Source: Antedon bifida (lineage: Eukaryota; Echinodermata; Crinoidea; Comatulida; Antedonidae). Taken from it: DNA of 64,000 nucleotides. A program made the position numbers and the translations under genes. Within the stretch, counting starts at the first letter, position 1, and each line of letters starts with the position of its first letter. The notes under the pieces were generated by a model. The model was not told where the DNA came from, ran no database searches, and worked only from the letters and a program-made list of their open reading frames with translations. Positions 1 to 12,325 of the stretch are shown here, piece after piece. The DNA lies in assembly GCA_963402885.1 (NCBI GenBank), contig OY727094.1, positions 8,868,501-8,932,500 of the forward strand. The letters are read 5' to 3'.

Positions 1-216
1 CTGTTGCACACGAACGGCGGCGGATCCATGGTTCATCGTCTTATGATATGGGCATGCTCAGAACACGTCACGCGTGTTTTGTGATTGGCGGTTGTGAGTG
101 ACGTATGAGGCGGCGTCTACTTTTAACCAATAAGCTTCTGTCCGATATCTAATTTACATATTATTGTGGGGATCATCTCATATTAGTTTTCGTTCATATA
201 TGGCTCTGGTAGAATA

Positions 217-252
217 ATGTTGTTGAACCCGTCTCCGCCGCTGAGACAGGCG
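217..252 (+). CDS. Candidate first coding exon of the SLC6 transporter
   Basis: An ATG at 217 opens 12 codons (MLLNPSPPLRQA) ending before a GT at 253 in phase 0. The main exon then begins after the AG at 340-341, also in phase 0, so the two join without breaking the frame. The donor context is weak. The alternative is that translation starts at the first in-frame ATG of the main exon, at 543 (MASEEEN). The rest of 1-341 shows no other coding signal; it holds AGGCCT-rich palindromic motifs. Confidence 0.35.
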
Positions 253-341
253 GTAGCCAAGCCTAGGCCCTAGGCCAAAGGCTATAATAGACCTAGTAAT
301 AATGGTTTAGGCTAGGCCTAATTGATGTATTTGTTGTGTAG

Positions 342-3300
342 ATTCATGGTAACATTGTTGAAGACATCGAATCTCAAGTAACAGAGGGTGATGTATCTCA
401 AGAATACACACAATCTGTGCGAGATACATGCACTGTCAACATTGAGAATGAGACCGAGGGTGATTCCTCATCATCATCAGACCAGCAGAAAGTCTCAATT
501 CATTCCTCCATAAATGATGATGAGCAGGTCAGAGAGGATGAGATGGCTTCTGAAGAAGAAAACAGTCGTGGAACCTGGGACAAGAAAACAGATTTTCTGT
601 TGTCTTGTCTGGGGTATGCTGTTGGGTTAGGGAATATATGGAGATTCCCTTACCTGTGTTATGAAAATGGTGGCGGTAAGCTTCTTAATTTTTTGTGTTT
701 ATTATTTAAAATCTTTATCTTTTTAAACATCATTAGTATTAAATATTGATAGGCCTAGCGTAGGCCTAGATTAGAGATAAATAAAAGTGCATGTTTTGAA
801 GGCTTCGCTACTAGTGCAGACCTAGGCCTAACTCTAGACTATAGTATAGACTATAGGCCTAGTATAAGTACTATAAATACTATTCTATGCAGTCTGCATA
901 AAATGTGGCGTAGGTTTACCTTATGTTCGCCTGAATATTTCATTTCTTTTTTTCTGAGCCAAAATTATGGATAAACTTAATAGTAATATTAAATCTCTAA
1001 ATTAAATCTTTTGTATTGTCACAAAAACATAGGCCTACTTTGTATGCATAATTATAAAACTTCCTCGCGATCTATGTGAAAACAACCGTGACGAGTTGTA
1101 AACAATCCTAATTAGCATGCATAATGCGTACTCGTGTTTTGAAATCTTTGTTTTCTTTACTTTCGCTCGCAACGATTTTCCAGATGAAATGTAATCAAAT
1201 TAATTTACCTGTTAATTACGTAAACTTGTTGTTTTTGGTTCGAATTTTCGACTTAAAGTGAATAACTTTAACACTACTTTGATATGGCCAATTTAAATTT
1301 AGAATCTTTTGACCTTCATTTTTTGTGTTTCAAGGGACAATACATTAAAGCAAAATGTTCAGCTTATTATTGCACACTACATACAGACTGTGTGATGAGA
1401 ATATGTATATAAAATTATGTATCATTTTAGGTGCATTCCTTATACCTTATGCAACCATGCTGTTGTTAGCTGGACTTCCCATGTTCTTCATGGAGCTTTG
1501 CCTTGGACAGTACTCCAGCAGTGGACCAGCAACTGTCTGGAGGATATCGCCAATGTTTAGAGGTAAATTCAGTTTTGAATAAACTCTGAACCTTTTGCAA
1601 TTTTGGAGAAAGTTAAAGTCCAGTTCGGTCTTATGTCTTTTTCTATTTTTTTCCCACTCCTGTAGGTCATTAAACTTTTCTTTGAAGATCAAAAAAATGA
1701 TGGTTTGAAATCCAAAACTCTAAATAATGAATAAAAACAACACTACATTTTAATTGAACAGACACGTTTAGTTTAAAGCTTTAACTAAAGCAACAAAATA
1801 AACAAACAGAAAACTGGTTTCAATTTGTTTTCAATACTACAATAGTAACCGACATTATACTACAGTATATAATTAATGAATTTTGGAGTTTAAACTAGAT
1901 ACTAAATAGTATCATAGTAGAACCCCTATTAAGGGAACACCCTTTGGGACCAAAAAGTGTCCCCTTAATAGGGGTGTATCCTGAATAAGGGTTGGTTGAA
2001 GTGGTAAAACCATATGTTGCTTGTTCATGTCATGGGAAAGCCTGTCTTAATAGAAATGTCCTCTAAATTAACCACTAATTGTTTGTTACTCTCAAAGATA
2101 GTGTCATTTTATCGTTTCACATGTTAGTTTGAATATCATTGAATGTTACTGCACCATGACCAGAAACTCATTTATAATCTGTTTATAAATTTCGCCAGTT
2201 TTGTATCCTTTTTTTAAAATATGAATGTATTTGTTAATTCTTTATTCTCGAGCTCCAGTGAATACTGTTCCAGCGAGCTCTCATATGGGAGCTTCAAAGT
2301 CAACTCCAGAAATCTTTTAGGCTATGGTCTCTCTATGGTTTCCTATTCTTTATTCCTGAAGAATCATTATTTTTAAACTTAGTTTTTTTTTGTCATGTAT
2401 AGGAATGGGTTACGGAATGGTGCTGATTTCAGCTTTTATCGCCCTTTACTACAATGTGATTATAACATACATATTGTATTACATGTTTGCTTCATTCACC
2501 AACAAACTGCCCTGGATCGGATGTAGCAACCCTTGGAACACGGACATGTGTAACGGCATCTACGACGAGTGTCTGAGCACTGGTAACAAGATCATGACGG
2601 TGAACAACACATGCGTTGGTGTCGACTCCCTTTCTGAAGAACAACTTGACTTTTACAGTATTGGACTTAATGCACTAGGAGAAATAGATCTAAGTAACTA
2701 CATCGATCCATTGAAGTCAAAACGGAAACTTCCCAGCGAAGAGTATTTCAAGTAATTTTATTGTTTTATTTTATAAAGAGTTGAAAAATGATATGTCAGT
2801 AGATTACTGTTTCAGCAGTGATGCCACAGAGTAACTCTAACCATGTACTTTTACTAGAATATGCTTTCTAAAATTTGATGGCTAGGTATGTTCATAGTAC
2901 TTATGAACATTAGCCGTTTTACAATACATTGATAAAATCAACTTTGATGAATTGAAACGGGAATCAGCTCAGAAGTTTTGTAATGTCAAATGGTTGCCAT
3001 AAACTATTTTTATTTTAGGAATGCTGTCCTCCATGAGGCCTCTGGGATTGGTGAATTGGGCACTGTTGTTTGGCCATTACTAAGCTGTCTTATCTTTGCC
3101 TGGATCATCATCTATTTCTGTCTTCAAAAAGGCATTAAATCTTCAGGAAAAGTAAGCAATGCAAAATATTTCAATTTATATCAAAGAAGATCTTTAAATT
3201 AATCTCTCAATACAGACAATTTGTCCATGCTAATTTAAATTGAATGCACAATTCTGTGCTTTTTTTAGTTGATTTAAACTTATAAATTAAGAGACATTTA

Positions 3301-6300
3301 CCATATAACTTTAAAATAAAATGTAATGACAAAAAAAAGACGTTTAGGAACCATCATGGAACCATTCTGAAGATCAAGTGAGTCACATTAACAACTAAAC
3401 AAAGTACGAACACCAAAGGGTGACAGGAAATACTTAACAATTAGTTACAAAGACTGAAAAGTCTAAAATGATAGGCTACTCCTCTCTCCTTATTAAACAA
3501 TTTGAGTCATTTTGTTTGTCTTAAAACAGGCACTTTTTTTTAATTTAAGATTTGACAATGAGATTTATAGGTGTGACTTGGTATAAATTGTATGTTTAGC
3601 TATTCAGTTTATTGACTAGTGGTAGTAGCAACAACTGAAATATGTACTGTATTCAATTTTATAGTATATCTACCAATAAATTGTTAATGTTTGAATGTCT
3701 TGTTTTATATAGGTGGTGTACTTCACAGCGACATTCCCATACATTGTATTGGTACTTTTCTTGATACTTGGACTGACATTGGAAGGTAGTTACAACGGCA
3801 TCATGTTCTTCCTCACCCCACGCTGGGAAATCCTCTATGAACCAAAAGTAAGTTTGTTAAATCAGGGATGTATACATCTATATTATTGTGGGTGTGAACA
3901 TTGTCATTCATCCAGGTAGTATAAAGTTTAGAAGGATAAATCTATTCAACTGGACTTACTTGTTATTATAACAGCGACGTTTCACAGCCTATCTATATTA
4001 GTTGTGTTTGGGTATCACGTATATGTTAAATATGTGATACATTGGGTAATGTTATCTGATTATAACTAACTTGCTGCCAACGTTTATGGTTGTAAATATT
4101 CATCTTGTAGTAATTACCTTATAACAAACCAACTATTAGTGACACTACTAATGCATGTTTCATGCTTTTATGATGGTGCTATTTTATTACAGTATTGTTT
4201 TGATGTGGTTTATAAACAACTAGAAAGCCACTCAGAGAGCGCAGACCTCCGTCTAGGCATATCATTAAATCATGTATTCCCATACAGCTATGAAACCATT
4301 CTTTAAATTCGTATAAAATCGAACAATAACTTTTTGAGTAATCCTGCTAATTATCAAATACAGAAAGAAACAAACACTTTAATGCAGGCCCAGTTTGGAG
4401 CTCTCCTCATACATAGTTCTGGTGGTGGAACAACTCTTTCTAATAATGACTTCAAAATGGAGGTACACACAGGAGGTACACACAGCTTGTGTGCTCATTA
4501 GAGAGAAACCAGTAAGGGGTTACAACAATGATGTTCTGGTTCTTTGTCAGCATGAAGCCATGGTGCCGCCTGACCTTTCAATTTCAAATAAACATTTTAT
4601 TTTCTTACTTAAACATCATTATTTAAAATAAGATGAAGATGGCACTTGACAATACACACAAATACAAATAATCACCATTTCATTATTTTTTTAGGTATGG
4701 CTGGACGCAGCAATTCAGATTTTCTTCTCCCTTAGTACATCATTTGGGGGATTACTGACATTGTCCTCATACAACAAGTTTCACAACAACTGCTACTTGT
4801 GAGTAAATTACTGTTTTATATTTTAAACTAAAATATTTTGTATTTGTTAAAATTGATAAAAGCAAATAAAATTTGACCATCTGGTTGGAACCAATATCTA
4901 TTCAGCAGCATTTAGAAAAATACTATTAACTTTGAAGAAATATTCTATTGACGGAATCTGACAGGAAGCTTTCGTTTTGCGAAGACCAATGCCAACCTGA
5001 TGTGTCATCGGTCGTTGTAATGTGGACCTAAAATCCATCAAAACTGGGTCAAGGGTGGGAGCTGAAAAACACATTCTAATATCACGTTATGAGTACAAAA
5101 AATTAACATAACATAGTTTGGTTTTCGATGTCAGACATTTTTTCAAATTGTTTTTTCACCATGCAAACCTTTTATTACATGATAAAATTATATAAAAATA
5201 ATGATAATGATAATGGTATATATATAATAATAATTTAGAATTTTCACAGCCATGACAGTAATAAATAAGATTACCTTTACAGTGACGCCGTATTCATAGG
5301 CCTTGCCAATTGTATGACCAGTGTGTTCGCTGGCGTTGTTATCTTTTCCATCCTTGGCTTTATGGCTAATGAACTTGGACGAGAAGTCAGTGAAGTTGTA
5401 GACCAAGGTATGAACATTTGTAGGCTATAAATGTGTAAAACATTCATAATTTATGGGATCACTTGAGGTGGTCAAGAAAGAGGGAGCATTTACAAAATCA
5501 ATCGTTTCTAATGTGTAAAGGCAGACTATTCCTGATGACCAAAATATACATTTTGTTGTGGTTTCAAAACAATATGTAAAAACTACTAAATATTTTTTTT
5601 TTGTGTAGGCTTTGGTCTAGCTTTTATTGCCTACCCAGAAGCCCTTGCTAGGCTGCCTGCAGCACCAGTCTGGTCAATCCTGTTTTTCTTCATGCTGCTC
5701 ACCTTAGGCCTGGACACCCAGGTAGAGTTTATTTATATAGTTGAATTCATTCGATTAAAGAGACATCCGTTAGTCGATGACTGGGCTCTCCCCAGTGCTC
5801 CATTTTTTTTTCACTGAAAGGAATAAAATAAAACAAACATGTACATAAAGATAATATTGTATCCTTATCATTTTGAAACAATTTCTTATTGAATATGATT
5901 ATGCCATTGTAACGACATAACAATGTTATTCACTTTGACCACAAATATTTGAAACATAGTTAAAAAAAAAAAAGTCAACTGAAAGCCCATTGTATCGGTT
6001 TGGCCAAGTTTTTATTGCATCAACTTTTTGGTTTAAATTAAATTATTTAATTTTGTTAATATTATGTATTAATTGTAATGGTATGTCACCAATGCACTAT
6101 AACAATGATTATGATTTTAGTTCACCCTCATGGAGACAATTATGACATTTATTACGGATTTCTTTCCAAATCTGAGGAGGAACAAACCAAAGGTTCTCTT
6201 AGCCAGCTGTACCATGATGTGCCTCGCCTCACTCATCTGTGTCACTGAGGTATTTTGAATTTTTACAAATGGGGGAAGTGTTAACAGATAATATAAATAG

Positions 6301-8068
6301 TCTGTTAAAAATAGCTTAACTAAAAGAGTAGTAGTAGAGCCTAAAAGAGAGAAAAAGAATTGTGAGAGATTTTACCTTTAGGTGTAGACAGGAGATCACT
6401 GAAATATTTAATATAACTCCCATGATTATCAGGATGCTTAAAGAATTTCTCTTTACAGGCTGGAGTTTACTGGGTGAGTCTATTAGACTCATACTCAGCT
6501 AGCTTTGTCATGTTGACCTTTGCCACAATGGAATGCATAATTGTAAGCTGGGTGTATGGCTATGACAGATTCAAGGAAGACATCTCCATCATGATTGGTT
6601 CTGCAAGAGTTAACAACAAACTCTTCAATTACTGGCGTGTCTGTTGGTGCTTTATCACACCAGCTCTGCTTAGTGTGAGTAAACTTTAATTAATTCGCCG
6701 ATTTCTGCAGACATATTTGGTGATCCCCCCTTCCCATTAGGTTAGAGAAATCATGAATAATGCATTATTTTTTTAATTAATTTATTATTTTCAATATCCC
6801 AACCATTAAAAAACACAGATGATGTTGATGGGCATTGAACCCAGGGCTCCAGTTCCTTAGACTGAAGCCTACACCACATTTGTCTTGGCGAAACTTGTTG
6901 ACACAAACTATTTGATTGATTTGATATCTATACTCATATAGCACCCCCTATAATGTCATAATTTAAGCCATAATTAATATCATGAATTATTCATGATTTC
7001 TGTCATAACTTGATAGGAGAAAAAATAATGCTGGGGCATGCAGGCCCTCCATTCGGAGATTCCTTGACCACTTGGCTTTTCTATGATTGTGTTACTGCAG
7101 TCGACTGACTGTTTTATTAACTTAAATCTATGACTGAGAAATATGTTGATTTTACAGTTTGTACAAGTGTACAGCTTTGTCAACTGGAATGCTCCATCTT
7201 ACAACGGAGGCTTCCCAACCTGGGCACATACAATTGGATGGCTCATTACAGGCTCCACCATAATTCTGGTTCCAATCTTCATCATTGTAGAGCTGCGTAA
7301 TGCATCAGGCACATTCCTTCAAGTAAGTAGAACAAAAAACAAATTTGGTATCGAATCAGATATCATTTCATCTTTATGTAGCTTGGTGGATTAGATGATC
7401 TGCTACTATACCTAGAGATCAGATGTTGAGATTTTTTTTCTCGCGGCAAAAAACAATTCCACTCCCAAAGACTTGTAATATAAAGCTCTGTTTACACTAT
7501 CAAACTTTATGTGAAAAAAATGCGATGTGCCCATATATGGACACGATGATGTCATTACTACCATATTTAGACACATACTAGTTTGATAGTGTAGACAGAG
7601 CTTTAGACTTTTTGTAGAGCATCTTGTGTATATGTCTGTGGGTGTATATGTCTGTGAACAGGGTTGCAGAATTTGCTTTAAATGGTTATACTCTTGGTAA
7701 TTTGTCTAAACACAAGATAGATTTGTTTTGGAATTTCAATTTAAATATAAAAAAAAATTTACAAAAAATAACATAGATTAATGAAATACATCTCTGAGAA
7801 GTACTACATCTAATTTTAGTTTTTAATTGATTAATTTCAGCGACTAAAACTCATCAGCTCTCCAGCGGAAGATTGGGGACCACTTTATCAAAATCCTAGA
7901 TCCGCCCCTGAGGACAAACATCAAGCATTGGTCAGGACATCTGAAAGTTCAATTTCCACCATAGCAGATCTGGTTGAACAGGAAAAGGATAAGAATATAT
8001 TATTACATTATAATTGTAATACAGCAATTACTGCTAGTTATCTAAATAATGATAGGTATAATAAGTAA
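342..8068 (+). CDS. SLC6-family Na+/Cl- coupled amino-acid or neurotransmitter transporter (glycine/proline-transporter-like)
   Basis: Exons: 342-675, 1431-1562, 2403-2751, 3019-3151, 3713-3847, 4695-4798, 5283-5407, 5609-5721, 6121-6249, 6459-6674, 7158-7322, 7841-8068. All junctions are GT-AG and phases agree; the joined length is 2163 nt (720 codons plus stop). The product would be a plasma-membrane symporter with 12 helices. The TM1 signature [14 protein letters not shown], followed by ENGGGAFLIPY, carries the unwound Na+/substrate site. [14 protein letters not shown], the [10 protein letters not shown] extracellular loop with paired cysteines, [14 protein letters not shown] and [10 protein letters not shown] follow in family order. 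The pattern is closest to the glycine/proline transporter branch; substrate cannot be fixed from sequence. The N-tail is acidic and Ser-rich. The only in-frame ATG in the first listed exon is at 543. The C-tail ends in NNDRYNK. Exons 10-12 are duplicated downstream. AATAAA-like signals lie at 8134-8210. Confidence 0.9.
1922..1976. repeat. Short palindromic MITE-like hairpin in SLC6 intron 2
   Basis: ACCCCTATTAAGGG-AACAC is followed after about 17 nt by GTGTCCCCTTAATAGGGGT, giving nearly complementary arms of about 19 nt. Related CCTATTAAGGGA and CCTTATTAAGAGA tracts occur at 11332 and 50471, so this belongs to a dispersed family. The rest of intron 2 (1563-2402) shows nothing recognisable. 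Confidence 0.55.
6830..6905 (-). mobile_element. tRNA-derived SINE head in SLC6 intron 10
   Basis: On the minus strand GTGGTGTAGGCTTCAG resembles a Pol III A box, and GGGTTCAATGCCC about 30 nt later is B-box-like. A second copy lies at 9045-9120 in duplication unit B. No body or tail boundaries are clear. Confidence 0.4.
7482..7604. mobile_element. MITE with AAAGCTCTGTCTACACT-type inverted termini
   Basis: The left end AAAGCTCTGTTTACACTATC is matched by the right end GATAGTGTAGACAGAGCTTT. The interior contains a second palindromic pair (CATATATGGACACGATG and ACCATATTTAGACACAT). It is the best preserved member of a family repeated at 9697-9810, 20071-20180, 22156-22287, 43110-43243, 43587-43716, 62606-62739 and 63083-63210. 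A SINE-like segment (AGCTTGGTGGATTAGATG) abuts its left end from 7378. Confidence 0.7.
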
Positions 8069-8251
8069 AAAGGGAAAATTTGCATCTGTGTCTTGAAAAA
8101 TATTGGTTAATGAAAAACCCTTTCAACATCTGTAGTAAATAAAATAAATCCTGAATAATTCTAATATTGATGTACCACTGTTGTGTACTATGAACAAATA
8201 AATATTGTTATAATGATTAATGCTTTTGTTCTCTCTGTTCTACTTGATTAG

Positions 8252-8384
8252 GCCAAACAAGTGGCTCTAAAGAGGCTAACAAAACCTCACATGACCCTAC
8301 TTGAAGGGTAATTGTAGAGGGGCCTTTGCAGAGGCTTGCATGGTGGGACAATCGGAGGCTTCAAAATTATATGGTAAGAAAATA
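8252..8384 (+). pseudogene. Candidate extra C-terminal exon, duplication copy A, interrupted
   Basis: After TTGATTAG the frame reads AKQVALKRLTKPHMTLLEG and then hits TAA at the position where copy B reads Ser. A 2-nt difference (CATGGTGGG against CATGGG) adds a frame change further on. A GTAAGA donor follows. Because exon 12 of the main gene ends in its own stop, it is unclear how this exon would be joined. It may be an alternative tail exon or no exon at all. Confidence 0.3.
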
Positions 8385-8712
8385 TTGTTATATTATATAA
8401 ATATTAAGTGTATCGTCAGTGATCCTACCACAAGTGATACTACCCAAAACTTTTCGACTATTAGCATTTTGAAGAACGATCACAGCAGAGAGCTTCACTG
8501 AAACACATTTTTCATTTTTTAACACATTTCGTGTTAACATATAATATAAATAGTCTGTTAAAAATAGCTTAACTAAAAGAGTAGTAGTAGAGTCTAAAGG
8601 AGAGAAAAAATATTGTGAGAAATTTTACCTTTAGGTGTAGACAGGAGATCACTTAAAATATTTAATATAACTCCCATGATTATCAGGAGGCTTAAATGAT
8701 TTCTCTTTACAG

Positions 8713-10291
8713 GCTGGAGTATACTGGGTGATTCTATTGGACTCCTACTCAGCTAGTTTCGTCATGTTGACCTTTGCCACCATGGAATGCATAATTGTAA
8801 GCTGGGTGTATGGCTATGAAAGATTCAAGGAAGACTTCTCCACCATGATTGGTTCTGCAAGAGTTAAACTTTTACTGGCGTGTCTGTTGGTGCTTTATCA
8901 CACCAGCTCTGCTTAGTGTGAGTAAACTTTAATTAATTCGCCAATTTCTGCAGACATATTTGGTGATCCCCCCTTCCCATCAGGTTAGAGAAATCATGAA
9001 TAATGCATGAGCCTAATTATTTTCAAAATCTCAACCATTAAAAAACACAGATGATGTTGATGGGCATTGAACCCAGGGCTCCAGTTCCTTAGACTGAAGC
9101 CTACACCAAATTTGTCTTGGCGAAACTTGTTGACACAAACTATTTGATTGATTTGATATCTATACTTATATAGCAACCCCTATAATGTCATAATTTATGC
9201 CATAATTAATATCATGAATTATTCATGATTTCTGTCATAACTTGATAGGAGAAAAAATAATGCTGGGGCATGCAGGCCCTCCATTCGGAGATTCCTTGAC
9301 CACTTGGCTTTTCTATGATTGTGTTACTGCAGTCGACTGACTGTTTTATTAACTTAAATCTATGACTGAGAAATATGTTGATTTTACAGTTTGTACAAGT
9401 GTACAGCTTTGTCAACTGGAGTGCTCCATATTACAACGGAGGCTTCCCAACCTGGGCACATACAATTGGATGGCTCATTACAGGCTCCACCATAATTCTG
9501 GTTCCAGTCTTCATCATTGTAGAGCTGCGTAATGCATCAGGCACATTCCTTCAAGTAAGTAGAAAAAAAAAAAGAATTTGGCATCGAATCAGATATAATT
9601 TCATCTTTATGTAGCTTGGTGGATTAGATGATCTGCTACTATACCTAGGGATCAGATGCAGCAAAAAACAATTCCACTCCCAAAGACTTTTAATATAAAG
9701 CTCTGTTTATACTATCAAACCTTATGTGAAAAAAAATGCGATCCATATATGGACACGATGATGTCATATTACTACCATATTTAGACACATACTAGTTTGA
9801 TATTGTAGACTTTTTGTAGAGCATCTTGTGTATATGTCTGTGGGTGTATATGTCTGTGATGAACAGGGTTGCAGAATTTGCTTATGGTTATACTCTTGGT
9901 AATTTGTCTAAACACAAGATAGATTTGTTTTGGAATTTCAATTTAAATATTAAAAAAAATGTACAAAAAATAACATCATAAATTGATGAAATACATCTCT
10001 GAGAAGTACTACATCTAATTTTAGTTTTTAATTGATTAATTTCAGCGACTAAAACTCATCAGCTCTCCAGCTGAAGATTGGGGACCACTTTATAAAAATC
10101 CTAGATCCGCCCCTGAGGACAAACATCAAGCATTGGTCAGGACATCTGAAAGTTCAATTTCCACCATAGCAGATCTGGTTGAACAGGAAAAGGATAAGAA
10201 TATATTATTTTATAATTGTAATACAGCAATTACTGCTAGTTATCTAAATAATGAAGATATAATAAGTCAAAAGGGAAAATTTGTGTCTTGA
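8713..10291 (+). pseudogene. Duplicated SLC6 exons 10', 11' and 12'
   Basis: Exon 10' (8713-8917) repeats AGVYW and [16 protein letters not shown], but after GSARV it has lost 11 nt relative to exon 10 (GTTAAACTTTTACTGG against GTTAACAACAAACTCTTCAATTACTGG, aligned). It is therefore out of frame through the region before TM11. Exon 11' (9390-9554) is intact with five residue changes or fewer (NWSAPYYNGG). Exon 12' (10046-10291) is open with a different tail ending KGKFVS. Splice sites of all three are kept. Exons 11' and 12' could in principle replace 11 and 12 in a transcript; exon 10' could not. This is a partial tandem copy, not a second gene, since TM1-TM9 are absent. Confidence 0.8.
9697..9810. 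mobile_element. Truncated MITE, duplication copy B
   Basis: This is the same insertion as 7482-7604. It was carried by the tandem duplication and then lost its right end after GTTTGATATTGTAGAC. Confidence 0.6.
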
Positions 10292-10446
10292 AAAATATTG
10301 GTTAATGAAAAACCCTTTCAACATCTGTAGTAAATAAAATAAATTCTGAATAATTCTAATATTGATGTACCACTGTTGTGTACTATGAACAAATAAATAT
10401 TGTTATAATGATTAATGCTTTTTTTCTCTCTGTCCTACTTGATTAG

Positions 10447-10565
10447 GCCAAACAAGTGGCTCTAAAGAGGCTAACAAAACCTCACATGACCCTACTTGAA
10501 GGGTCATTGCAGAGGGGTCTTTACAGAGGCGTGCATGGGACAATCGGAGGCTTCAAAATTATATG
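10447..10565 (+). CDS. Candidate extra C-terminal exon, duplication copy B, open
   Basis: The exon is bounded by TTGATTAG and GTAAGA and reads 39 codons beginning AKQVALKRLTKPHM and ending HGTIGGFKII. The next acceptor-like site (10864, TTTTAAACAG) would supply an immediate stop (TG+A). I do not recognise the sequence as a domain. Its only support is conservation of splice-like borders in both duplicates. Confidence 0.3.
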
Positions 10566-10971
10566 GTAAGAAATTATTGTTATTTTATATAAATATTGAG
10601 TGTATCGTCAGTGATCCTACCACAAGTGATACTAACCAAAACTTTTCGACTATTAGCATTTTGAAGAACGATCACAGCAGAGCTTCACTGAAACACATTT
10701 TTCATTTTTTAACACATTTTAAGCTTTTTATTGTCTTGTTAAGTGATTCAATAGATTAACATCAGTGTTGTGTCACTTGGTGGTGTAAATGACAAAATGT
10801 TGAAAAAGGGAATGTTTAATTAATTAAAGTAAATAAATGTGTTTCTTTGTTTACTTTTAAACAGAATAAGAACATGAAAAGCTGATGAGGCGACAAAGGA
10901 ATTCTAGTGTAACTCTCATAAAATGGATCTGGACCAAAGTTCATGTAAAAGTCAAGACAATAGAGGAAAAA

Positions 10972-11262
10972 GGACTACATCATTACAGAAATGGACAGAG
11001 TTTTCATCAATACTGTAGCCTACTAGAGCTGTACCCTAAATATTATTGAGAGAATAAAAACACCACAAGGACTACATCATTACAGAAATGGACACAGTTT
11101 TCACCAGTACTGTAGCCTACTAGAGCTGTACCCTAAATATTATTGAGAGAGTAAAAACACCACAAGTACTACATCAGTACAGAAATGGACACCGTTTTCA
11201 CCAGTACTGTAGCCTACTACAGCTGTACCCTAAATATTATTGAGAGAATAAAAAAAACAGAC
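10972..11262. repeat. 97-bp tandem repeat, three copies
   Basis: Units start at 10972, 11069 and 11166. Each begins GACTACATCA or TACTACATCA and ends GAGAGAATAAAAACACCACAA or a close variant. They differ at a handful of positions. The repeats lie in the probable 3' flank or UTR of the transporter and each unit carries an AATAAA. Confidence 0.85.
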
Positions 11263-11319
11263 ACCACTATATGATTGTTACAATCTTTTATTTAGAGTCT
11301 GATAACTTCCAACCATGTT

Positions 11320-11650
11320 ATAGAGTAGAACTCCTATTAAGGGATACTTCAGGATCCAACATCCGAAACTGGTAATAACTAAATACTAAATTTAATAAGT
11401 AATGGAGAGAAAGAGGTCGTGGTCCCTTAAAAGAGGTGGTCACTTACGAGAGGTGTGGTCCTTAAGAGAGGTGGTCGCTTACGAGAGGTGGTCGATTATG
11501 AGAAGTCACGTGGTCCCTTGTGAGAGGAGGTGATCCCTTATGAGAGGTGGTCGATTATGAGAAGCGGTCCCTTAACAGAGATGGTTGCTTACGATGTGTG
11601 GTCGTTTCAGAAAGTTGGTTCCTTACGAGAGGTGGAAAGACTGATAGCTA
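11320..11650. repeat. Degenerate short repeats around GAGAGGTGGTC
   Basis: From about 11400 the motif GAGAGGTGGTC followed by CCTTA or GCTTACGA recurs at irregular spacings of about 20-30 bp, at least nine times. It is preceded at 11330 by a CTCCTATTAAGGGA tract related to the palindrome at 1922. There is no coding signal. Confidence 0.6.
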
Positions 11651-11694
11651 AATATAGATCGATGCATTTGCACATGAATGAGACATTTTTGTAA

Positions 11695-11975
11695 AATATA
11701 TAACATTTTCTACTTTAGCTGGCGATAGTAACTACATAAGCTGGGAGGCAATTTTCGTTACTACATAAGCTGTTGACTGTTTCTACATTAGTTGGTGTTG
11801 ATTTGTATTTACTACATAAGCTGTTGGTGTTTCTACATAAGCTGGAGGTTTTACTACATAAGCGGTGGGTTGTTCTACATTAACGGTTGTTTCGACGTCA
11901 TTAGCTGGCGTTTTCTACATTAACGGTTGTAACAAGCCTCTTCTCTCATATGTGTGTGTGTGTGTGTGGTTGTCA
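11695..11975. repeat. Degenerate repeats around CTACATAAGCTG, then a short GT tract
   Basis: ACTACATAAGCTG, TCTACATTAACGG and related words recur about ten times from 11710 to 11930 with 20-40-bp spacing. A (TG)8 tract sits at 11951-11967. There is no coding signal. Confidence 0.6.
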
Positions 11976-12325
11976 AGTTTGTTTTTTAATGAGTTTACAC
12001 TCTTGCTATTGACAACCAATTCGGGCAGTGTCTTCCACTTGTTAAATGCTTTGTTTAAAGCGTGTCAACATTTTTTGATGTGGTAATTTTTCCTTATAGA
12101 ATCTTTTTCTAAATTGTTTTATTGCTGTACCTTGTTGATGTAAAGTTTTTGGTACACTCCGTATATTAGTTCTGAGGAGTTTCGACCAATATGTTTGATC
12201 GTCCTCTCAGGAGTGAGAGCATTCTTACTCCTGAGATGTACCGCAAACTTTATATCAACATTTGATTTCGCCATGCAAACCTTCAAACAATATATATATA
12301 TATATTGTTTTTTCACTGTACCTTG

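Larger units (their letters stand above)
6279..8530 (+). repeat. Direct duplication unit A (SLC6 exons 10-12 plus a downstream exon)
   Basis: This unit aligns end to end with 8531-10725. The left junction is the shared GTGTTAACA and TAATATAAATAGTC tract at 6278-6294 and 8531-8546. Exons, introns, a tRNA-derived SINE head and a MITE are all carried along. Unit A keeps intact exons 10, 11 and 12. Its downstream candidate exon at 8252 has a TAA where unit B has TCA. Confidence 0.85.

Noticed and set aside
417..430. Start of the SLC6 protein at 417
   Set aside because: The codon there is GTG and the frame stays open upstream to a splice acceptor at 341. An upstream coding exon or the ATG at 543 is more credible.
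8252..10565. A second complete SLC6 gene downstream
   Set aside because: Only exons 10-12 and the tail exon are repeated. TM1-TM9 are absent and exon 10' is frameshifted.
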